Shown in pieces: positions 1 through 9,104 of a stretch of DNA of 64,000 nt. This stretch comes from an uncultured Sphingobacteriales bacterium (lineage in GTDB: Bacteria > Bacteroidota > Bacteroidia > Chitinophagales > Chitinophagaceae). The notes beneath the pieces are model-generated. The model saw nothing but the letters and a program-made list of their open reading frames with translations. It searched no databases and was not told the origin of the DNA. Numbering within the stretch: the first letter of the stretch is position 1; each line of letters opens with the position of its first letter. Both the position numbers and the translations under genes were made by a program. The stretch spans positions 22,013 to 86,012 of the forward strand of contig CALKHN010000078.1 of assembly GCA_937991535.1 (NCBI GenBank), read 5' to 3'.

Positions 1-2
1 CC

Positions 3-500
3 ACGATTGATTTTTATGTACATAAGAATGCCCAATTCAAATTACCCGCCGCTAACAAGGATGTTATTATGATTGGCCCGGGAACAGGTATTGCACCATT
101 CAGATCCTTCCTCGCAGAAAGGGATGCCACAGGTGCGGAAGGACGCAACTGGCTTTTCTTCGGCGATCAGTGTTTTGTTACCGATTTTCTTTACCAGACA
201 GAAATCCAAAACTGGGCCGACACCGGCGTACTAACCAATGTGCATCTCGCTTTTTCACGCGATCAAAGATCCAAGATATATGTGCAGCACCGTATGCTTG
301 AACATGCGGCGGAGCTTTGGCAGTGGATCAATGAAGGCGCTTTTATATATGTGTGCGGAACAAGGGAACCGATGAGTACAGATGTAGAAAGTGCACTGGT
401 ACAGATTGCACAGCACTATGGCGGCAAACCGGTAACTGAAGCGGTTTCATTTGTTGAAAGGCTGAAAGAAGAAGGACGGTATTTACTGGATGTGTATTAG
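3..500 (+). CDS. cysJ: Sulfite reductase flavoprotein subunit, C-terminal part (truncated by window edge)
   Basis: Only the last 165 residues are in the window. The frame is open from base 3 and continues upstream, so the ATG at 69 is internal. The product passes electrons from NADPH through FAD/FMN to the sulfite reductase hemoprotein. The visible part is the ferredoxin-NADP reductase-type NADP-binding domain: MIGPGTGIAPFRSF is the nucleotide-binding loop and YVCGTREPMSTDV followed by an aromatic C-terminus (LLDVY) is the usual family ending. cysI starts 37 bases downstream, so the two are almost certainly cotranscribed. A diflavin reductase of another type (for example nitric-oxide-synthase-like) would share this domain, but the next gene makes CysJ by far the best call. 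Confidence 0.9.
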   Translation, partial: TIDFYVHKNAQFKLPAANKDVIMIGPGTGIAPFRSFLAERDATGAEGRNWLFFGDQCFVTDFLYQTEIQNWADTGVLTNVHLAFSRDQRSKIYVQHRMLEHAAELWQWINEGAFIYVCGTREPMSTDVESALVQIAQHYGGKPVTEAVSFVERLKEEGRYLLDVY

Positions 501-536
501 AATTTCAAATCTAAAATTTCAAATTTCAAATATTGT

Positions 537-2210
537 ATGTCTGAAAAGAATAATCTCTCGTCAACCGAACACATTAAAATGAAGAGCGAGGGTCTGCGTG
601 GCACTTTAAAGGAAAGCCTGAGAGACCAGATAACAGGAGCCATCCGGGAAGACGACCGGGCGCTGGTAAAGTTTCATGGCATGTACCAGCAGGACGACCG
701 TGACAGGAGAGTGGAAAGAAGTGCGAAAAAGTTAGAATGGCTCTACTCTTTTATGATCCGCCTGCGCATTCCCGGCGGCTTTATAACCAGTGAGCAATGG
801 GAAGCGCTGCATCATGTGGCAGGAAACTATACCACAGGCGTAATTAAAATTACTACCCGCCAAACCATTCAGTTGCACGGTATTTTAAAATCGAATGTAA
901 AACCAACGATAAAAGCTTTCAATACTGCCAAATTGGATTCTATTTCGGCCTGCGGCGATGTGAACAGGAATGTAATATGCGCCGCCCATCCGAAGTTTTC
1001 TCCCGTACACGAGGAGATATTTGGTTACGCTAAAAAATTAAGCCAGCTCGGCCTGCCTAAAACAAAGGCTTATTATGAAGTGTGGTTAGATGAAAAACCA
1101 CTCACAGATAAAAAAGAGGAAGAAGATCCCTTATACCAGGACAGGTATTTGCCACGTAAATTTAAAATTGGACTTGCTATTCCTCCCAACAATGACGTAG
1201 ATGTTTTTGCAAATGATTGCGGACTGGTTGCCATACTGGAAAACGATAAACTGGTAGGATTCAATATCGCTGCCGGCGGTGGCATGGGCGCCACGCATGG
1301 TAACGCCGCTACCTACCCTCGGCTGGGAACCGTATTGGGCTTTGTTTCGGGCGAAGAAAACGTTTTAAAGGCGGTTTACGAAATGATTACTGTTCAGCGT
1401 GATTATGGCAACCGCAGCGACAGGAAATTATCGAGGCTAAAATATACGCTCGACAAAATGGGTGTGGACGCATTTAAAGCCGAACTGGAAAAAAGATGCG
1501 GGTTTAAGCTCGAACCCGAGCGGCCTTATGAATTTACGGGTCGTACAGATTTTTACGGGTGGCATAAAAATCATGAGGGCAAATGGTACTATACGGTTTT
1601 TGTTGAGAATGGCCGTGTACTTGATGATGAACAACAGGCTTTAAAAACAGCCTTTCTCGAAATCGCACAATTGCGTAAAACCAATTTCAGGTTTACCTGC
1701 AATCAGAATATTATAATAGCCGATGTAAACGAAGATGATAAAGCAGAAATTGATGCTATACTGAAAAAATACAGGATCAGTGATCATACAGACAGTGCCA
1801 GCGCAGTTCGCAAGGAGTCTATTGCCTGTGTAGCGTTCAATACCTGCCCGCTGGCGCTGGCGGAAGCACAGCGTGTATTGCCAGGACTGATTTCAAAAAT
1901 GGAACCGCTATTAGATAAATACGGATTGCATAACGACAAAATCAGTGTACGGATGACAGGTTGCCCCAACGGTTGCGCAAGGCCTTATGCGGCAGAAATT
2001 GCATTTATAGGAACCGCTTACGGATATTATAACCTGCATCTTGGCGGCGACAGAACCGGTACAAGGTTGAACAAACTATATAAAGAAAGTTTAAATGAAG
2101 AAGCCATCATACAGGAGCTTGATGGTTTATTCAAAATATACAGCGGCAAACGCGAAGCGGATGAAACCTTTGGCGATTTTGCAAAAAGAGTGAAGTGGGT
2201 GGAATATTAA
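537..2210 (+). CDS. cysI: Assimilatory sulfite reductase, hemoprotein (siroheme/4Fe-4S) subunit
   Basis: 557 residues, close to the ~570 of E. coli CysI. It reduces sulfite to sulfide with six electrons from CysJ in the cytoplasm. The four [4Fe-4S] ligands are all present: C431 and C437 in CVAFNTCPLA, and C476 and C480 in TGCPNGC; one of them also bridges to siroheme. Siroheme-contacting basic stretches are seen near residue 108 (TTRQTIQLHG), around 138-146 (SACGDVNRNV) and in LPRKFKIG. It follows cysJ with a 37-base gap filled by AAATTTCAAAT-like repeats, and a siroheme-synthesis gene follows 211 bases later. Ferredoxin-dependent sulfite reductases are related, but the neighbouring flavoprotein supports the NADPH-dependent enzyme. 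Confidence 0.95.
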   Translation: MSEKNNLSSTEHIKMKSEGLRGTLKESLRDQITGAIREDDRALVKFHGMYQQDDRDRRVERSAKKLEWLYSFMIRLRIPGGFITSEQWEALHHVAGNYTTGVIKITTRQTIQLHGILKSNVKPTIKAFNTAKLDSISACGDVNRNVICAAHPKFSPVHEEIFGYAKKLSQLGLPKTKAYYEVWLDEKPLTDKKEEEDPLYQDRYLPRKFKIGLAIPPNNDVDVFANDCGLVAILENDKLVGFNIAAGGGMGATHGNAATYPRLGTVLGFVSGEENVLKAVYEMITVQRDYGNRSDRKLSRLKYTLDKMGVDAFKAELEKRCGFKLEPERPYEFTGRTDFYGWHKNHEGKWYYTVFVENGRVLDDEQQALKTAFLEIAQLRKTNFRFTCNQNIIIADVNEDDKAEIDAILKKYRISDHTDSASAVRKESIACVAFNTCPLALAEAQRVLPGLISKMEPLLDKYGLHNDKISVRMTGCPNGCARPYAAEIAFIGTAYGYYNLHLGGDRTGTRLNKLYKESLNEEAIIQELDGLFKIYSGKREADETFGDFAKRVKWVEY

Positions 2211-2421
2211 ATTAATGTGGAAGTGTGAAAGTGTGAAAAATGTGGGAATTTGAAAATGTGGCGGTCGGCACGCGACCCAGGAGCGTCAGGTCTCGGGCAA
2301 ATTTGCCAACCTTGTACCCTGTATCCCGTAACTTGCAACCCTTTATCCTGCAACCTGAATCCTGTATGACAAACCATAAACAAAAAAGTATAAATTACGG
2401 CAGCTTTTACTAAATAACATA
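2211..2421. repeat. Intergenic degenerate word repeats
   Basis: The 211-base gap between cysI and the siroheme gene has no ORF I can support. It holds tandem, imperfect words: GTGTGAAA/GTGTGAAAA near 2225, a 30-base motif at 2261-2290 that recurs (reverse complement) at 31804 and 56352, and a C/T-rich run of CCTGTA/CTTGCAACC-like words at 2308-2368. The same C/T word family recurs in opposite orientation at about 56188-56230. No clear -7 element is visible. Confidence 0.55.
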
Positions 2422-3933
2422 ATGACTGAAACAACAACAATGCAGGAAACAAATCAGCTCTTCCCTGTTTTTTTAAAGCTGGAACAATTGAAGCTGCTGA
2501 TCATAGGAGCGGGTAATGTTGCCCTGGAGAAACTGCATGCAGTGCTGCAAAATTCTCCTGCTACTTCCATTACCGTTGTTGCGCCGGATATAAAGGAAGG
2601 CGTAAAAGCTTTAGCAGAGCGACATTCGGGTATAACCGTTATCGAAAGCACTTACCATAAAAACCTTCTGAACAACGCCGACCTGGTGATAGTGGCCGTA
2701 AATGATAAAGCATTGGGGCAACAGGTAAGATCAGACGCACACGAAAGAGGATTACTGGTAAATGTTGCCGACACGCCGCATTTATGCGACTTTTACCTGG
2801 GATCCATTGTAAGAAAAGGCAATCTCAAGGTAGCCATTTCAACCAATGGCAAATCACCTACCATTGCCAAACGCCTTAAGGAAGCATTTACTGATGTATT
2901 GCCTGACGAATTAGATGATGTGCTCCATAATATGGAAACCCTGCGCGCAAAAATGAATGGCAACTTTGCGCAAAAAGTACATGAGCTCAACCACATTACC
3001 AAAGTGCTTTCTGTAAAGGATATTCCGGAAACAAAAAGCAATAGCGAAAAACGATGGCGCCGCATCGTTACCTGGTGCTTATTTGCATTCTTTTTTATGT
3101 TCGCAGGTCATGTGGTACTCTCCTACCTTCCACTGGGAAGTCTTATTGATTCCATCAAAGATGGTGCACAGCAATTAGACAGTAAGTTTTACTGGATGAT
3201 CCTCGCCGGTTTTCTCGCCCAAATGGTAGACGGGGTATTGGGCATGGGCTATGGTGTAGTGTCTACTACAGTATTAATGTCGCTTGGCATTAATATTGCC
3301 GCCATCAGCGGCAGTATACATACCGCCGAAATGTTTTCGAGCGGGGCCTCCGGGTATACCCATTATAAATTTGGCAATGTGAACAAAAAATTGTTCAAAG
3401 CGCTATTGATCCCCGGTATAGTGGGCGCCGTATTGGGCGCTTTTTTGCTTTCCAAATTTGGCGAAGAATATGCAGGGTACATTCGGCCCCTGATCGCTAC
3501 CTATACCATGTTACTGGGCGTGCGGATCCTTATCATTTCTTTCAGGAAGAAAAGCAAGAAACCCAAAAAGGTAAAGCGCGTAGGGTGGCTGGCGGGTGCA
3601 GGCGGATTCCTGGATTCATTTGGCGGCGGCGGCTGGGGACCACTGGTTACCAGCACACTGATATCGAAAGGCCGGAGCCCACGTTTTGTGATAGGCTCTG
3701 TAAGCATAACAGAATTTTTTGTAACGTTTGCAAGCGCATTAACCTTTTTTACCATGATTGGCGCAAGCCATTGGCAGGTTATTGTTGGACTGATCATTGG
3801 AGGTGTGATAGCGGCGCCACTGGCCGCCAGGCTGGTTGGCAAACTACCTGCCAAGACCATGCTCATAACAGTAGGTTCTATGGTGATCATCTGGAGCCTC
3901 AGGATATTATTAAAGTCAGCGGGAGTGTTTTAG
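2422..3933 (+). CDS. Fusion: precorrin-2 dehydrogenase/ferrochelatase (siroheme synthase) + TSUP (TauE/SafE) permease
   Basis: 503 residues in two unrelated parts. Residues ~11-200 match the Met8p/CysG N-terminal enzyme, which turns precorrin-2 into siroheme via NAD-dependent oxidation and iron insertion: nucleotide loop IIGAGNVA (28-34), VADTPHLCDF with D117/D123, and STNGKSP (140-146). A basic linker (RWRR, 211-214) leads into a membrane part with about eight hydrophobic segments from residue ~215. This is a TSUP transporter with its two half-repeats marked by GFLAQMVDGVLGMGYG (from 263) and GFLDSFGGGGWGP (from 395). TSUP proteins move sulfite, sulfoacetate or related anions. The cytosolic enzyme would sit on the inner face. 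The frame is continuous with no internal stop. The position after cysJI fits both halves: cofactor for sulfite reductase and handling of its substrate or relatives. Substrate and direction are inferred. Confidence 0.9.
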   Translation: MTETTTMQETNQLFPVFLKLEQLKLLIIGAGNVALEKLHAVLQNSPATSITVVAPDIKEGVKALAERHSGITVIESTYHKNLLNNADLVIVAVNDKALGQQVRSDAHERGLLVNVADTPHLCDFYLGSIVRKGNLKVAISTNGKSPTIAKRLKEAFTDVLPDELDDVLHNMETLRAKMNGNFAQKVHELNHITKVLSVKDIPETKSNSEKRWRRIVTWCLFAFFFMFAGHVVLSYLPLGSLIDSIKDGAQQLDSKFYWMILAGFLAQMVDGVLGMGYGVVSTTVLMSLGINIAAISGSIHTAEMFSSGASGYTHYKFGNVNKKLFKALLIPGIVGAVLGAFLLSKFGEEYAGYIRPLIATYTMLLGVRILIISFRKKSKKPKKVKRVGWLAGAGGFLDSFGGGGWGPLVTSTLISKGRSPRFVIGSVSITEFFVTFASALTFFTMIGASHWQVIVGLIIGGVIAAPLAARLVGKLPAKTMLITVGSMVIIWSLRILLKSAGVF

Positions 3934-4017
3934 CATTCGTATATATGAAGATAATCTGGAAAGTGGGTTAACCACCTGTTAATTCAGTTGAACGGTTCAA
4001 AAAATCCGATTGCTTTG

Positions 4018-4025
4018 TATCTTTG
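4018..4025 (+). promoter_or_regulatory. Bacteroidota -7 element (TATCTTTG) for the OsmC gene
   Basis: A perfect TAnnTTTG box lies 20 bases upstream of the ATG at 4045. The -33 region is weak (GGTTCAA around 3995). It rules out the longer reading beginning with TTG at 3988, because transcription would start downstream of that codon. Confidence 0.6.
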
Positions 4026-4044
4026 CCCCCAAATTTTAAGAACA

Positions 4045-4482
4045 ATGCCGTTAATGCAATTACAACGCACCGAAAATGATTATGGATTTACCGCTACAGA
4101 TTCAGGGGGTAATAATCTGTCTATTGATATCCCTGAAGAGCAGGGAGGCAACAGCAAAGGTTTCCGTCCGATGCAGTTGTTGCTGGCTGGTTTAGGCGGA
4201 TGCAGCGCAGTGGATGTTGTAAGTATATTAAAAAAACAAAAACAAAGCATAAAGGACTTTTCAATTGAAATAGATGGTGAACGGGAAAAAGGAAAAGAAC
4301 CTTCCTTATGGGAAGAAGTGGAGATCACTTTTCATTTATCAGGGGAGATTGATGGCGCCAAAGCCCACCGTGCTGTAGAGTTGTCCATGAATAAATATTG
4401 CTCCGTGGCGGAAACCCTGCGCAAGGCCGGAGCAGCATTAAAATGGAAAGTAGTGGTAAATGGAAACGATGTGAAATTATAA
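4045..4482 (+). CDS. OsmC/Ohr family protein
   Basis: 145 residues from the ATG that follows a clear -7 box. The OsmC fold carries two reactive cysteines, seen here as C53 in GLGGCSAVDVV and C119 in NKYCSVAETL. The pattern resembles the YhfA-like branch rather than true Ohr, which has a VCP-type second cysteine. Family members reduce organic or fatty-acid hydroperoxides, or act on sulfur compounds. Between siroheme synthase/permease and metZ it may protect or serve sulfur metabolism, but that is only context. Own promoter and same strand as both neighbours. Confidence 0.85.
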   Translation: MPLMQLQRTENDYGFTATDSGGNNLSIDIPEEQGGNSKGFRPMQLLLAGLGGCSAVDVVSILKKQKQSIKDFSIEIDGEREKGKEPSLWEEVEITFHLSGEIDGAKAHRAVELSMNKYCSVAETLRKAGAALKWKVVVNGNDVKL

Positions 4483-4602
4483 TATGAATAAAGGAGAATG
4501 TGAATGATACATCAGTGTAGCCGTTACCCGCAACGAACTGCCCGCCATATACCAGTCTTTCGCACTTCACATTTTTGGTAATTTTAAAAAAAGATTAAGC
4601 AG

Positions 4603-5772
4603 ATGAAGCAACATCCCATTACGCAGGCCGTGCGTATTCAAACCTCCCGTACCAGTGAAATGGAACATAGTACTCCATTATTTCTCACCTCCAGTTTTTG
4701 TTTTGAGGATGCCGAAGAAATGCGTGCGGCTTTCGCGGAAGAGAATGATAATAACATTTACAGCAGGTTCAGCAATCCTACCGTTCAGGAATTCATTGAT
4801 AAGATGTGCGCGCTTGAAGGCGCTGAAGCGGGCTTTGCTACCTCGTCTGGCATGAGTGCTATATTTGGTTGCTTCATGACTTTTTTGAGCAGCGGCGATC
4901 ATTTGCTGAGCTGCAAATCCATTTTCGGATCTACACATACCATTGTTACCAAATACCTCCACCGATGGAAAATAGACTATAGCTATGCGGATATCGAAAA
5001 ACCTGAAACCTGGGAATCATTGATCCGGCCCAATACTAAAATGATCTATGTAGAAACGCCCACCAACCCCGGACTTGATATTGTGGATATGGAATGGCTG
5101 GGTAAGCTGGCAAAAAAGAATGGCATCATACTGCTTGTAGACAATTGCTTCGCCACACCCATCCTTCAAAAGCCTGCTGAATATGGAGCCGACCTGGTAT
5201 TGCATTCCGCTACCAAATGGCTCGACGGACAGGGCCGTGTTTTGGGAGGAGTGGTTGTAGGCAAAAAAGAGCTCATCCGTGATCTGTATGTATTCTGTAG
5301 AAATACCGGCCCGTCGCTCTCTCCTTTTAACGCCTGGATATTAAGCAAAAGCCTTGAAACGCTGGATGTGCGTATCCACCGCCACTGCGATAACGCCGAG
5401 GCATTGGTGAAGGCACTGGATGGACACCCGAAACTGAACTGGATCAAATATCCTTTCCATCCCTCCCATCCCATGTATGCAATTGCAAAAAAGCAAATGA
5501 CACGCGGCGGCGGACTGGTTACCTTCGACCTGAAGGGCGCCGTTGAAGGCGGCAAAAAATTTATGGACGCATTACAGATGCTCTCTTTAACTTCTAATTT
5601 AGGCGATACCCGCAGCATTGCTTCTCATCCTGCATCTACCACACACTCCAAACTCAGCAGTGAAGAACAGCTATCTGTGGGCATAACCCCGGGACTGATA
5701 CGCATTTCCGTGGGGCTTGAGCATGCAGATGACATTATTGCCGACATTGTACAGGCGTTGGAAGCGAGTTAG
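4603..5772 (+). CDS. metZ: O-succinylhomoserine sulfhydrylase (Cys/Met-metabolism PLP enzyme)
   Basis: 389 residues, normal for the family. It joins sulfide to an O-acylhomoserine to give homocysteine, using PLP. Schiff-base lysine K205 lies in HSATKWLDGQG, with the PLP-phosphate region SSGMSAIFG (81-89) and VDNCFATP (179-186). The bacterial MetZ-type segment TPTNPGLDIVD is present. Cystathionine gamma-synthase/lyase are close homologues, so exact specificity is not proven. The location downstream of sulfite reductase favours direct sulfhydrylation. A weak TAATTTTA box sits at 4579-4586. The start is the ATG 17 bases after it. Confidence 0.88.
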   Translation: MKQHPITQAVRIQTSRTSEMEHSTPLFLTSSFCFEDAEEMRAAFAEENDNNIYSRFSNPTVQEFIDKMCALEGAEAGFATSSGMSAIFGCFMTFLSSGDHLLSCKSIFGSTHTIVTKYLHRWKIDYSYADIEKPETWESLIRPNTKMIYVETPTNPGLDIVDMEWLGKLAKKNGIILLVDNCFATPILQKPAEYGADLVLHSATKWLDGQGRVLGGVVVGKKELIRDLYVFCRNTGPSLSPFNAWILSKSLETLDVRIHRHCDNAEALVKALDGHPKLNWIKYPFHPSHPMYAIAKKQMTRGGGLVTFDLKGAVEGGKKFMDALQMLSLTSNLGDTRSIASHPASTTHSKLSSEEQLSVGITPGLIRISVGLEHADDIIADIVQALEAS

Positions 5773-5849
5773 CCAGGGTTGATCGCTTTTAGAAATGTTT
5801 TTAAAATATGCATGGGCTTATAAAGACCGGCCAAGTTACTATTGAATTT

Positions 5850-7337
5850 TTATACTTTCTTTTTAAGTATTTTTTCTTTAGCCACAGTTTTAATAATATG
5901 ACCGGCAACGTCTGCACCATTCTTTGCCAGCCCAAGCAGCCACTTGCCCTGGTCTTCAGGACGTGTTTTGATTCCATGTAAAATATCCGAGCCCATATGC
6001 GTTAACCTGCTTCCCGTTTCGGCCCATTTATCTGGCCCTTCAAGTATATCGTTTATAGCTTGCGTGCCAACATTCACGCCGCCCTGCAACAATGATTTCA
6101 AAACAAACGGAACCGTAAGTGCTTTGTATGAAGGATAAGTGCCCTCAAAAATTCCGGCAATGATATCTGCATAACTTTTATCCACTTTTGCCCTGCTGAT
6201 TAAAACGCCCATGATTTCCATCCACAATGGTGCAAGCGTTTTATTGCGCGCAAACTGAATGAGTAAATTAGACAATGCAAAATCATAGGCCAGTTCCTTG
6301 TCGATCTTTTTCCGGTAAGCATACAAAGCCGGCGCGGTAAATTCATTATTTGCAATGCATCCTGTTAAGCACTCGGCGGCCCATCTAGCGCTAAGCAATG
6401 CATATTGTATACCGTCGCCACTGAGCGGATTGATCAAACCTGCAGCATCGCCGATCAGTAATAAGCGGTTACCGGATATTTTAGCGTGCCGGTTAAAAAA
6501 GGTGAGCGGCCAGCCTGATATCTTGCCATCTGCCACTCCATTACCAAGGCGTTCAATAATGTCGGCGTTGTGTTTAACATGGTTGCTTAAAAAAGATCTT
6601 ACATGCGCTTCATTTTGCGGAAATGTAGAAGCAACCATCGCCATTCCCACATTAGCACCATCAGCACCCCTGGGAAACATCCAGAAAATACCCGGGAAAC
6701 TTTCCTCCGTAAAATAAATATCCACCCGGTCCTGGGGACCGTTCACATTGTTGTAGTAGGCACGCAATCCCAGCAATTGAAAATGCTCGTGAGGTTTAGC
6801 GCCATGCATTTGCCGTGCTACAGCAGAGCTGCTTCCGTCTGCACCTACCAGCACTTTTGCTTTCAACTGAAGGTTCTGCTGTTGCCGTTTGATTTGCACG
6901 GTAACCGCATCCGTTGAAATACTATACCCAGTTACACGTGCATCTTCGTAATATACCGCTCCCGCTTTTTTGGCTATGCCATAAATCCAGTGATCCAGTT
7001 CAATGCGTGGTATAATGCGTGCATGATGCGGCAGGTGGGCGGGTTTTGACAGATCTATAAAAACTTTATCATTTTTAATGAACAGTCCTACTTTGCTGAT
7101 TTCGTTGGCACTCGCAAAATTATCCATGCCCTCAATACCCATTGCCTGCAGTTCTGCTAATGCAACAGGACTTACACCATCACCACAAACCTTATCCCGG
7201 GGGAACCGCTGAGCCTCAGCTACAATTACGCTTATGCCCCTGCTTGCCAGGTGAAAGGCCAGCGCGCTGCCCGCCGGGCCGCCACCCGCAATAAGTACAT
7301 CACAATCGTATTTACAAACAGCTTTTATGGTTACCAT
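5850..7337 (-). CDS. Geranylgeranyl-reductase-family FAD-dependent oxidoreductase
   Basis: 495 residues. Rossmann FAD loop AGGGPAGSALA (17-27), acidic ribose-binding E41, the family hallmark RDKVCGDGVSP (47-57), mid-domain VGADGSSSAVAR and the second FAD motif LLIGDAAGLINPLSGDG. This set is typical of geranylgeranyl reductases, which saturate prenyl chains of lipids, quinones or chlorophyll, and of related halogenase-like flavoproteins. The C-terminal ~110 residues extend past the FAD core. It is the last gene of a seven-gene operon and starts 6 bases after the polyprenyl synthase gene ends, so reduction of that enzyme's product (free or attached) is the likely job. The exact acceptor is unknown. 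Confidence 0.85.
   Translation of the reverse strand: MVTIKAVCKYDCDVLIAGGGPAGSALAFHLASRGISVIVAEAQRFPRDKVCGDGVSPVALAELQAMGIEGMDNFASANEISKVGLFIKNDKVFIDLSKPAHLPHHARIIPRIELDHWIYGIAKKAGAVYYEDARVTGYSISTDAVTVQIKRQQQNLQLKAKVLVGADGSSSAVARQMHGAKPHEHFQLLGLRAYYNNVNGPQDRVDIYFTEESFPGIFWMFPRGADGANVGMAMVASTFPQNEAHVRSFLSNHVKHNADIIERLGNGVADGKISGWPLTFFNRHAKISGNRLLLIGDAAGLINPLSGDGIQYALLSARWAAECLTGCIANNEFTAPALYAYRKKIDKELAYDFALSNLLIQFARNKTLAPLWMEIMGVLISRAKVDKSYADIIAGIFEGTYPSYKALTVPFVLKSLLQGGVNVGTQAINDILEGPDKWAETGSRLTHMGSDILHGIKTRPEDQGKWLLGLAKNGADVAGHIIKTVAKEKILKKKV
5852..5875 (+). terminator. Weak AT-rich terminator-like hairpin after metZ
   Basis: ATACTT and AAGTAT form a 6-bp stem around a 7-base loop, followed by a run of five T. 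It overlaps the 3' end of the convergent flavoprotein gene. The stem is A/T-rich, so the call is tentative. Confidence 0.3.
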
Positions 7338-7343
7338 AAAACA

Positions 7344-8372
7344 TTAATAATCGCGGTTGAGCATATAAATGATAAGGCTTTCAATAAATGTTTTGTCTTT
7401 TGAAGCGGGCAACACTGAAAATATGGAATAAAATTCCTTTAAAGCAGCCCCGGCCATATATTTAGAAATGTTCCTTGAATAGCCCAGGCTATTGTAACGA
7501 TGCATCAGTTTCAATATCCATGCAGCGGTTTCAGCATCCCTGCTGCAAATGGGCATAGCAAGAAAATCCTTGATCTTCTTCAATTCCCTGCTATTGCAAT
7601 GTTTCAGCAAATGAATAAGCATTAAGGTTCGCTTACCCTCTATAATGTCTCCGCCAATTTCTTTTCCGTACTTATTTTCCTCGGCTACCAGGTTCAGTAC
7701 ATCATCCTGTATTTGAAAAGCTGTGCCCATAAAGTAACCAAAACGGTTGAACCGGTCCGGTGTTACCTTTCCCTGGCTGCCAATAATAGCGCCAATGCGA
7801 ATGGGGTGTATACAAGTATACCAGCAGGTTTTTTTTAAGATCATACGTAAATAATCCTCATCCCCCAACCCGCAAACATTGTCTTTGCGCCAGCCCAGTT
7901 CCATTGCCTGCCCTTCCACCGATTCGGTTACCATGTGCTGTACCTCCAGAAATATTTTCATAGAAAGTGAGGGGCCAAGCTTTTCCTTGTTCATAAAAAG
8001 GGGGTACAGGCTCAGTACATTCATGGCGTCGCCCACATTAATGGCAATGCCTGTGTTGTTGTACCGGTGCATGGTGGGTTTATTGCGACGGGAAATGCTC
8101 TCATCTTCTATATCATCATGTATCAAAAATGCATTGTGCAGTAATTCAAGTGAAACAGCCGAGTACAAGGCCTGACTTGCCGAACCACCAAAAGCTTTAC
8201 AGGTAGAAATGCATAACCCCGGCCGGAAACCTTTACCTCCCCGGTTGGGATAATCAGTGATAAGATCATATAAATATTTCCTGGGCTCTTTATCAGGGAT
8301 AAAATGATGGATGCCTTTGAGCGTATAAGAAGAATATTCCGCCAACATGGATTTCATTACATCGTCTGCCAT
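7344..8372 (-). CDS. Polyprenyl (trans-isoprenyl) diphosphate synthase
   Basis: 342 residues. It condenses isopentenyl diphosphate with an allylic primer. First Asp-rich motif HDDIED (85-90) followed by RRNKPT; second motif FQIQDDVLN (219-227); substrate-binding GGKGFRPGL (45-53) and GGDIIEGKRTL (240-250). All catalytic aspartates expected of an active enzyme are present. F82 sits four residues before the first motif, where bulky residues usually limit chain length, so a C15-C20 product is plausible (inference). It is spaced 9 bases from the gene before and 6 bases from the reductase after, inside an operon otherwise made of unrecognised proteins. That suggests a dedicated prenyl chain for this system, not housekeeping quinone synthesis. 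Confidence 0.88.
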   Translation of the reverse strand: MADDVMKSMLAEYSSYTLKGIHHFIPDKEPRKYLYDLITDYPNRGGKGFRPGLCISTCKAFGGSASQALYSAVSLELLHNAFLIHDDIEDESISRRNKPTMHRYNNTGIAINVGDAMNVLSLYPLFMNKEKLGPSLSMKIFLEVQHMVTESVEGQAMELGWRKDNVCGLGDEDYLRMILKKTCWYTCIHPIRIGAIIGSQGKVTPDRFNRFGYFMGTAFQIQDDVLNLVAEENKYGKEIGGDIIEGKRTLMLIHLLKHCNSRELKKIKDFLAMPICSRDAETAAWILKLMHRYNSLGYSRNISKYMAGAALKEFYSIFSVLPASKDKTFIESLIIYMLNRDY

Positions 8373-8381
8373 AACTTTTGT

Positions 8382-9095
8382 TTATACAACATCAATACCA
8401 ACCACTGTTCTGATGCCGGCGTTTTTTGCATCCATGAGCAAAGCGCAATAATGGCCGGGTTTACAGGTTTTGGGCACCTTAATTTTAATGACTACCTCTT
8501 TTTGCTCTGCGGGTTTTAAAGTGAGTACGGCAGGTTGCAACTGAATATGACGGGCCAGGATTTTTTGCATTCGGGCTCCGGCAAAATCTGTTTTCATTAA
8601 GGCTACGGTCATCTGGTCTGAATTACTATCATTGGTTATAGACAGGTGAACCACTCCGGTTTCACCGGCCTTCACCGGTGCTTCAGTTACAATAACCGGT
8701 AAGGCGTTTTCGCTGCCGGTTGTTGCTTGCTTTTCAGTAAACGAACTTGTACCGGTTTCTTTCCGAATGCTTCCGGAAAGTATCCCGAGGTGATTGGTGA
8801 TGGCAGTGAGTGCATCCAAAAAAAGATCAACGGCTTCGTGTGTATCCCTGCGGATACGACTCATTAATTCTTCCGGATCGCTGCGCACATCTTCTACATC
8901 AATTACTTTCCTCTCCAGCTTTTTTGCAGCAATTATGCCGGCAGCTATCTCTTCTTCCAGCACATTTACCGCACTGCTTAAGATACGTTGGGCATTGTTC
9001 ATCATTTTATCAGGATTGATCGTGCTGAACCAATCATCCTTTTGCCCATTGGTCGCCTTTGTTCTTCCTGAGCCATTGCTTTGTATCGTTGCCAT
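8382..9095 (-). CDS. Unrecognised protein: helical N-terminus plus beta-sandwich (prenyl operon, gene 5)
   Basis: 237 residues with no signal peptide or membrane segment, so probably cytoplasmic. Residues ~30-110 read as amphipathic helices (NAQRILSSAVNVLEEEI, DTHEAVDLFLDALTAI). Residues ~130-237 read as a small Ig/NEW3-like beta-sandwich: alternating hydrophobic strands and, near the end, VPKTCKPGHYCALL, which fits the P-x5-[PA]-G-x-Y signature shared with the next three upstream proteins. It lies 9 bases from the genes on both sides and is cotranscribed with the polyprenyl synthase. No enzyme motif is visible. The helical part could mediate assembly or attach to a hydrophobic surface, in the manner of phasins. 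That is conjecture. Confidence 0.75.
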   Translation of the reverse strand: MATIQSNGSGRTKATNGQKDDWFSTINPDKMMNNAQRILSSAVNVLEEEIAAGIIAAKKLERKVIDVEDVRSDPEELMSRIRRDTHEAVDLFLDALTAITNHLGILSGSIRKETGTSSFTEKQATTGSENALPVIVTEAPVKAGETGVVHLSITNDSNSDQMTVALMKTDFAGARMQKILARHIQLQPAVLTLKPAEQKEVVIKIKVPKTCKPGHYCALLMDAKNAGIRTVVGIDVV

Positions 9096-9104
9096 GCTTG
9101 AAGT

